Assembly (NCBI GenBank): GCA_020536535.1
Contig: JAHLWZ010000734.1
Span: 959 to 64,958, forward strand
Direction of reading: 5' to 3'
DNA: 64,000 bases
From: Pelomyxa schiedti
Taxonomy: Eukaryota; Evosea; Pelobiontida; Pelomyxidae
Positions 57,403 to 64,000 of this stretch are shown here, in pieces (position 1 is the stretch's first letter; each line of letters opens with the position of its first letter). Under the pieces are notes generated by a model. The model worked only from the letters and a program-made list of their open reading frames with translations. It searched no databases and was not told the origin of the DNA. Both the position numbers and the translations under genes were made by a program.

Positions 57403-60013
57403 TTACAAGTCATCATTTGTTACCAGGGGGGAAAGGAATTGATTGGATGAGAGTTGTTGTGGGGTCTGGGATCGGCTGCTTAGCATGTTGGCTTTCCATG
57501 TTGATGCACCTTTGGCTATCCACTGCTTCTTGAATTTGTAGTGAAGTACTAGCTGCACCACAACTGCAATTACGATAATGAGAAGAGCCACTCCTATTCC
57601 AATCCCCACATAGACGGCAGTGTTCAGGGGCTCTGGTTTTTTGGTATAAGTGTTTCTTAAATCAATGTTAGCTGTGTACCCTTTTTACACGCCACGCCGG
57701 TATCAGTAGTGATTGTTGAGTAGCCTGATTGACATCTTTTTTGTGTTAAAGTTGTTAAAATGAAGTGCAGATTCTCTGCAAACACACATGCACTGTAAAT
57801 GGCTGATAGACCCGGTCTCAGTAGTGGAGGAGTGGTCGGGGCACTTGGTGCATGAAGTGGCCCCTTCCTCTTCTGCATATGTTCCCTTCTCACAAATATC
57901 ACAGAAAGATGTTCCCTGATGTTTTTTGAATGAAAGAAACCGAGTATAACTTGTACATTAAATGGAGCATAGGTGCCTGGACTGCACAGAATACATGAAG
58001 TTGCATTTGTGGATGGAGCCGACCCTGCAGCACACTTCTGGCATTCTCCAGGCCCAGGCCAGTCCTTTACACAACCTTTAAAACTGTTTGACTTGATTTG
58101 TTTAATATTCAGCTGGGAGAAAACCAGATGGGCATGGAGCACATATAACACCAGCCTCCACTGAGAAAGTACTGGTATAATTAATGGTTATAAAAGAAGT
58201 AATAAAAGTCAAATACCCTATGGGGCAAGGCTCACAGAAATATGTGATACTTGGTTGTTGTCCAAGAGGGCAGCTCATGCATGTATTTGCTGAAACATTA
58301 AAAAACAATCCTTCAGTACACGAATCCAGAGAAAATTGTCCGAGATCTAGAATTCCGGCAACGTACCTTGTCATAAATGAGATTTGAGTGCTGGAGAGTT
58401 TACCCACCAATCCATCTCTTTGAGTTCTTCATCTGATAGGTAGGACCCTTCAGGAATGCGTAAAATGCCATCTATATCATATATTGGGCCAACAAATGGA
58501 TTTTCACCATTTACAATGTTGTCCTTGGCAGCTTCCAGCTGTGCCTATTTAGACAAAGAAAAGGAAAGATCGGCATACCAATGCAGAAAAAATGGTAGGT
58601 ACTAACTGGGATGTAGCTGAGAGGTCACACATGCCCTCTGATATCCCTTCCCATAAGTCAAGGTTGGGTATCCACTAAGGTGGGTGTGTAAGTTTGTTAG
58701 GAAGGAGTGCTCTTACAGAATGGTTCAGGACACTAAGTGCGAAGTTATAGTAGGTAGATCCCCATCTATAATGGTCAATGAAAGTTGAGGGGAAAATTAG
58801 GTACAAAAACATAGGTGATGTAAGCACAGTATTGCCAATGAATGTTGTCATGTCAGAATTAAACCTGAAACCAGTCACTTGGCAATAACGGGAATAAAGG
58901 CACACCCAATAGAAAATAGTGACACATCATGAAACGCTTCCTGGGCAGTAATTGAATCAGTACTTTGAGCAAGAAGTGAGCAACCCATTGCAACAAATTT
59001 CCATGCGGCCATTAATTCAACTGAGATGGAAATTGCATCCCCAGAAAAATACATTGTAATGGTTGTTTACCTTCTGGGTTCCCGTATGAGTTTATCCATA
59101 GTGCAGCAATCTGCGCATCCTTTGCATATTTCTGCACACCAAGCACAAATGAGTTTAACCCTCTAATATCTTCTGTTTCTGGAAAAGAATAAATCTTGAT
59201 GGTTTTTTGAGTTGGTAAATAAATGCCAGTTAGAAACGTCACTAAAGGAAAAAAGTACAAAACATAAAGAGCCTGAAGATCTCATAACACCAGCCAAAAG
59301 ACCACTGAGATAAGTAGGTTCTTCAATTTTTGACATTGCAGTTGCAAAATTCCCGTGGGAAGACTTTGCATATCCTGATATCTAATAAAAAAAAAAAAAA
59401 AAGGTAAATGAACGAAATGGAATAGAAAATGTAACTACATGCACAAAATATATCTGGGGATAGCATTCAGCGAGAGCAAGAGCTGCATCACCCTGGCCAA
59501 AACTGCACACCTCCCAGGGAAGAAAGGTAAAATATAAATGGCTTTGTTCGTGCTTCTTTGAGAGAACCTTGTGGCAATAATGAGCTTGCAGTTCTCTTCT
59601 TTCATGAGCTTATATATTGCAGCAATACTTTGGTTGTGTGTTATCACATTGTCAACATAATGTGTTTGCACTTCATCAGGAAGTGAATACTGTAAAAACA
59701 ATCTTCCCATAATAAGAGAAAAAGTGAAGCCAAAGTAATACAAGTAATACCTTCCTTTATCGTGCTGGAGGTTCCAACCCAGATCATTTGGTTGACCGAG
59801 GAACAAGAACCCAACATGCAGAACGCCACTTACATATCCAGTTGGGTTGTAACTGGTGTCACACACACTGGTGCCCACATCGTCGGCAGCACAAACACTA
59901 ATACCTTTGCACCTTGAGTGAGAACAAGGATGTGTGCCACCAGCAAAATAAAACAAACCTATTCCTGATAGGCCCACCACAAATAGCACAACAATGGCGT
60001 GCGTCAGATCCAT
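57403..60013 (-). CDS. Single-pass receptor: Bmp/PnrA-like binding domain plus GCC2/GCC3 Cys repeats
   Basis: Signal peptide/anchor MDLTHAIVVLFVVGLSGIGL, a short Cys loop (CSHSRCKGISVCAADD), then a Bmp (PnrA, basic membrane lipoprotein) domain. Its marks are HVGFLFLGQPNDLGWNLQHD, VQTHYVDNVITHNQSIAAIY, EENCKLIIATSF, RGLNSFVLGVQKYAKDAQIA, WINSYGNPEG and HYRWGSTYYNFALSVLNHS. The domain ends VNGENPFVGPIYDIDGILRI. Cys-rich repeats of GCC2/GCC3 type follow: CMSCPLGQQP, CAPCPSGF, CQKCAAGSAPSTNATSCILC and SPGTYAPF. A TM (IGVALLIIVIAVVVQLVLHY) is followed by a tail of about 45 residues ending TNDDL at 57403. In bacteria this domain binds nucleosides or autoinducer-like ligands, so a purine-nucleoside receptor role is an inference. 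About 700 residues, no kinase or cyclase domain. Confidence 0.82.
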
Positions 60014-60153
60014 ACAACACTATGACGTGGAGCCAAGGACTGTTGTGGTCGTAGATTCGGGAGTCGCTGAACCCCAGATCGTGTGGACAAACGTGTATGA
60101 ATCTCGTCCGAAAGTTTGATTTTTTCAAAAGTTATCGTTTTTCATATTTTGGC

Positions 60154-62753
60154 TTAGGGAAATTGCACGAGGACAGCGGGGTCAATGTTGGAGTGGTGCT
60201 TCAGGAATTCTCCCGGGGAGATACCACACCGGTCAAGGTGATATCCAATGGAGTCATGGCAGTCCAAAAGGGCCTCTGCTAGGTCGACAAGCGGCATTGG
60301 AAAGGAGGAGCTGGTGGGGGTGCCTACGCGACCGCCGTGGGTGATGTATGTGGCCCAGGCCATGCACTGAGTGGAGTAGCAGTCCATGATGGATACCTGA
60401 CCCAGTGGACGTTTAAGAAGCCAGTTTAATGCAGCCAGATGCTCCAGGGTTGAGAAGTATACTGCGACAGAATACATGGTCATTGGGCAGGAGCCAGGAG
60501 ACTCCGGGGTACTGGAAGGAATCAGCTCCGGCATAGAATGTAATAGTGCTTGTAGCATCAGACTTAGTGCACAGCAAGGATCAATCGCTTGCCTGTTTTT
60601 CAGAAACGTGATTGCAGTCCAAGCCATAGCTAAAGGGCCTTTTTCAAGTACACTTGTCACTGGAGTGCCGCTTGTGGTCCTGGGGGTTGCGGGAGTTGGG
60701 GGGCTGCCAGGGGTGGTCATTTCAGGAAGAGTGGTGGTGTAGGGTTTCTTAGTCCTGTTTTTGGTCACTTTCTTGTTAACATCTTTCCAGGTAGAGATTA
60801 TATGGGTGGAGCCATCTTTTGGGGAATAAGTCGACGCAGTGGATCCCTTAGCTATTAAGCAGTGAGCCTTAAAAAAAAATGACAAGGCAAGATAACCTGA
60901 GCAGTATTCACAAAAAAAAGACCACTCCTTAACTACAACATTTGAGAGAAATAAAACTTGGGCAAGGGCTTTTCTCAAGGGCTTTGTCACGGTAAAAATC
61001 AGGTTTCTGCCTGGAATGTTGGTAGATACATAGTTGTAAAACGTTGGGCATAGAAGGTTCCGTATAATCTTGGGTGTGTCATCGGAAAGAACCAGGCTTA
61101 CAACATCGGTTTTCATGTCACCCGTTCTTCTTCGCCTTGCTTCCATTGGATTGCTTGGTTGAACCAGTTTGTAGCTTCGCTCAAATTTCTCACCTCTGTC
61201 GTGAACGTAGCTGGCAACGTCGAGTATTTCGCGAGTGAGCAAGATCGCTGGATGCAAATTACTTTTGGCGCGCTTCGTGCCTCCTGTTGTGGCGGGGGTG
61301 ACCGGGCAAGAAACCAATTTCCCTAGAGGTGCAGCGGAAGGACGCTTCACTTCATCTGAAAGGTCTCTCGACGAATAATTCTTCAATTCGGTACAAAGTT
61401 CCTGGTAGGAAGATGTAATGTAATCATTTCCTGCAAGACATGATAATAAGGGAAGATGTGATTCCGGTAGCTGCAAATATTGTCTCAATTCACTCCTGCT
61501 TAATTTTACTACAGGAAAGTCAAATTCCAAAAGAAACATACTTTGCCACCATTTCAACTGAAAAGTTGCTCTTAAAATTAGCTGTCAAGCACAAAAACCA
61601 TTTTTCAACTCCAGGGAAAATGATTGTGTCACTATCTGGTGAGAGGATTCCGAGTGCTTTGTATTTTGCGCAAAGGAAGGCTGCCTCTTGGTCAGCCTCA
61701 TAGGCAGCAAAAGACACCTGGGTGCAAGTCATCTTAATTAATATAAATCTTGGATTAGCACTATGCAGCCCGCTGTACTGAAAGTGTCGGCCATTATTTG
61801 CATTTGGGCTTCACGCCTAAGCCACATAGATTTTCGCCCTTTGCACTCATGATCGATATAACAGTGGGTACATAAAAGCCTGGTCTCGGTATTACTTTCT
61901 ATTGTACTTGTTAGTGAGTTTTACTTTTTATTAATTTACCTGAGCAAGAGGACACATATGTTGTGTTCGGGCTGGAGCTTTTGGTGCCTATTGAAGTGAG
62001 CGGAATCAACATTGACAGCGCATACCAAAAGTCTGCGGACCATCTTTTTCTGCAAGTTTCATGTTTTTTCTGCCTTTCCTTTTCTTGCCTTGGTGCGGTG
62101 GCGCAGGAGTGTCACTCTACGAAGTATTAGTCAAATTAAGTTAACAGTAATTATACCTCAGTTTAGACTTGCATCGGTACATCAGTAGGAGAAGTATCGC
62201 CTTTGTAATGTTAATCAAGAAAAAGACTGTTATCGTAAACACCAGTGTGAGAATTTCTCCTTGCTTTCTTGGCAGGTGTCACTGCTGCCAGCTGGGGAGC
62301 GCTTTGGCGCTTTGACCCAGCTAGTTTCGGTTCAAGATTTGCAGTTTTGCAGTCACTGTGACTGGGTACTTTCAGGAATCTCCTCTCCCATTGTTCCACT
62401 TTTTCGTCTGTAATCCCTCCGTCGAACACTACAATCAAAGTGATTCCGAGCTCTCGCCATGTCTTGACGAAAGCTTGAATTCCAGAGCACAGTTCCTCTA
62501 GAGTGCAGTTTTTCCCGTCGTTGGTCTGGAACCAGTACACCAACCCAGGGGCATCAACCACCAAGTACGTAGGTCCAGTGCTCTTCTCGGCTTCCGCACG
62601 GAAATTTTCTGGGCGCCAGACTCGGGCCAGCCCCTCTTTGCGGAGCAGAGTTGTAAGACCTGTGTTGGGAGAGTAAAAGCTGATGTTAAGACAACGGGAT
62701 TATGCAACGCAACCAAGAATAAGAAAAAATATTACAGTACCCAGTACACCCAT
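60154..62753 (-). CDS. Asteroid-like XPG/FEN1-family nuclease
   Basis: Start 62753: MGVLG, then after a 97-bp intron LTTLLRKEGLARVWRPENFR. TYLVVDAPGLVYWFQTNDGK (first metal Asp) and LGITLIVVFDGGITDEKVEQ (second Asp) form the XPG N-region. A basic linker (AKKARRNS, GKKRKGRKN) precedes the XPG-I region, SFAAYEADQEAAFLCAKYKA and GILSPDSDTIIFPG, with the acidic metal ligands present. The long last exon (60154-61557) includes LPLLSCLAGNDYI, the place where FEN1 enzymes have the GxDY motif, then a helical region (AMAWTAITFLKNRQ, LEHLAALNWLLKRPLGQ, SIMDCYSTQCMAWATYI). It ends DPAVLVQFP at 60154. Together this resembles the Asteroid/ASTE1 branch more than FEN1 or XPG. About 680 residues. The stop is 140 bp upstream of the Bmp-receptor start. 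Confidence 0.78.
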
Positions 62754-62865
62754 CCTCTTGGTTACGCGAGGTGTCTAGACTGTTTGAATAAAAAAAAAGA
62801 AGGAGCCGGCGAACGGGCGCAGTAAAAAACAAACAAGTTCAAAGTTACACTTCGAGGCGCCTTCT

Positions 62866-63141
62866 GTTTCGAAGAATCCTTATTTGAAATTGGAAAAACT
62901 AAACCGAAATTGGAACAGCCCTAGTGAGATTTCTTTGTCAACCCAAAAGAGGGGCGGCACACAACCCAAAAAAGGGCCCTTCGCCTAACCTTCAAATTTT
63001 CATCGAATTACTTACAATTGCCAATTCCACAACCGGGAAAAGGCGCAACTGTTAGAAGAAATCTCGGGGGTTTCCATTTCAAACAAATGGGTTTTGTTTT
63101 CTCGCCTTTGTGTTTCGGTTGTTGAAAGGATTCTTCGAAAC
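62866..63141. repeat. 16-bp perfect inverted repeat in the nuclease/SOSS-B intergenic region
   Basis: GTTTCGAAGAATCCTT (62866-62881) is the exact reverse complement of 63126-63141, 244 bp apart. The arms and spacer lie in the 438-bp gap (62754-63191) upstream of the nuclease gene and just past the stop of the SOSS-B gene. An open minus frame (63008-63259) overlaps the second arm and the real SOSS-B end, so it is a shadow. No RNA gene is seen. Confidence 0.55.
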
Positions 63142-63191
63142 CAAAACTTTCCTTGTAGTCGAACTTTTTTTTTTTACTTGATCTTACAAAA

Positions 63192-63883
63192 TCATCGTCC
63201 ATCTTGCGGACGTGATTGAGGTTGTAGTTGCCTTGCTGGTGGATTTGAAATGTTGCCAATAGGCACTAAACCTGACATTGCAGCTGCACCAGAAATAGGA
63301 GCAGAGCCAGGAGGATGGCCCCAGATAATGTCACTCCTTCTGGTTTCTGGTGTGTCCGAGAATGTCTATATAGAATTCATGAAAAAAAGAGTGGAACGAG
63401 AGGGGTATGACAAACCATTGTGAATTCGCCAATTCGCTGAAGAGAACCTGTCTTCGATGTGACTAGTTGTATACGACCATTCCACAGTGTTGTTGTGCCA
63501 CCACGCATGCAAATAATATCAGATGGTTGAATCGTATCCCCGGAATCCCAAATACAAGCGATAACAGTCCCCGAATTGTCTGCAACCTGAAAACACTTGT
63601 CAAGATGGTTCGGTGGTAACGGTAACAAACCAGGAACGAGTGTACCACATGTCCCTCCTTGGATGGTTTTTGGTCTTTCTTCTCCAGGACGATAAATGTG
63701 CACTCCACATTAAACAATCCAGGAATAAGGTCACAAATACGATACTGTTGAAATCAGAAGAGGGAAAAAGGGGAAAAAAGGGGGAAAAAGGGGAAAAAAA
63801 CACACGGGTTTGGAGGCGTGGTATCCACCTTGTATTAGTGGTTTGTTGTTTATCGGCACCGCGCCAGACTGTTGTGCGTTCAT
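63192..63883 (-). CDS. SOSS-complex subunit B single-stranded DNA-binding protein
   Basis: OB-fold protein of the hSSB1/2 (NABP) type that binds single-stranded DNA during break repair and with the Integrator complex. Start 63883 gives MNAQQSGA; splicing with a GTGCCG donor joins in phase to YRICDLIPGLFNVECTFIVL and EKKDQKPSKEGHVVHSFL. VADNSGTVIACIWDSGDTIQ, PSDIICMRGGTTTLWNGRIQ and SLQRIGEFTM follow, matching the OB core of SOSS-B closely. The tail SDTPETRRSDIIWGHPPGSA runs into a Pro/Gln-rich end, stop 63192-63194. About 165 residues. The more obvious donor 3' of QPLIQ-like codons leads to a frame with a stop, so the upstream GTGCCG donor was chosen. The first intron holds a run of alternating A and G blocks on the plus strand (63760-63800). 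Confidence 0.85.
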
Positions 63884-64000
63884 CCTCGCCGTAACACCAC
63901 ACTCCTCGCCAACCACACCACACTCCCCTAATTGTGTTCTGGTTTGTCTCGAATGTTACCGTCACTACGTTCTCCGGAAACCACTCACGTGTTGCCCTCA

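Noticed and set aside
63008-63259. 83-residue Lys-rich minus frame
   Set aside because: It overlaps the end of the SOSS-B exon in another frame and the intergenic inverted repeat.

Overview
The window is nuclear DNA from a gene-dense eukaryote. About 29 protein genes fit into 64 kb, nearly all split by short GT-AG introns (roughly 45-130 bp), with 60-400 bp between neighbours and the standard stop codons. Most stretches with in-frame stops are introns, because the protein resumes in the right frame after a canonical splice. The gene set (small GTPases, ubiquitin protease, proteasome, exportin, TALE homeodomain, Xaa-Pro aminopeptidase, class I phosphodiesterase) is that of a free-living protist. 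A glycyl-radical enzyme with its radical-SAM activase, a DUF2284 metal-binding protein and a receptor built on a bacterial Bmp/PnrA domain suggest an anaerobic or microaerophilic lifestyle and genes gained from prokaryotes. An anaerobic amoebozoan (for example an archamoeba) would fit, but that is inference; no rRNA or other marker gene is present.

Layout. 0-9.2 kb: tandem repeat at the left edge, Xaa-Pro aminopeptidase (-), DUF2284 protein (+), an unresolved 2-kb stretch, then HSP104/ClpB (+). 9.4-20.4 kb: four-TM membrane protein (+), PQQ-type beta-propeller protein (+), equilibrative nucleoside transporter (-), DUSP-type ubiquitin protease (+), small Cys-rich secreted protein (-), RAB2 (-). 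20.4-28.7 kb: exportin-7 (-), proteasome beta5 (+), TM-ankyrin protein (-), small unknown protein (+). 29-35.6 kb: two large divergent secreted Cys-rich paralogues whose first codons and leaders form a 68-bp perfect inverted repeat. 35.7-49 kb: membrane sensor phosphodiesterase (-), TALE homeodomain protein (+), homoserine kinase (-), F-box-like GTPase (+), Rab32-like GTPase (-), isochorismatase-like hydrolase (-), Rho GTPase (+), small unknown protein (+). 49-64 kb: DEAH helicase (-), glycyl-radical enzyme (-) head to head with its activase (+), a tRNA-derived Pol III-like element, Bmp-domain receptor (-), asteroid-type XPG nuclease (-), SOSS-B ssDNA-binding protein (-).

How the genes relate. 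Most are unrelated neighbours, as usual in compact eukaryotic genomes. The clear functional pair is the glycyl-radical enzyme and its activase, which share a 75-bp divergent start region. The three Cys-rich secreted proteins are probably one expanded cell-surface family. The sensor phosphodiesterase and the Bmp-domain receptor both look like surface sensors of small molecules. Exon boundaries were read by eye, so CDS limits are start and stop codons across introns; some internal exons are approximate.
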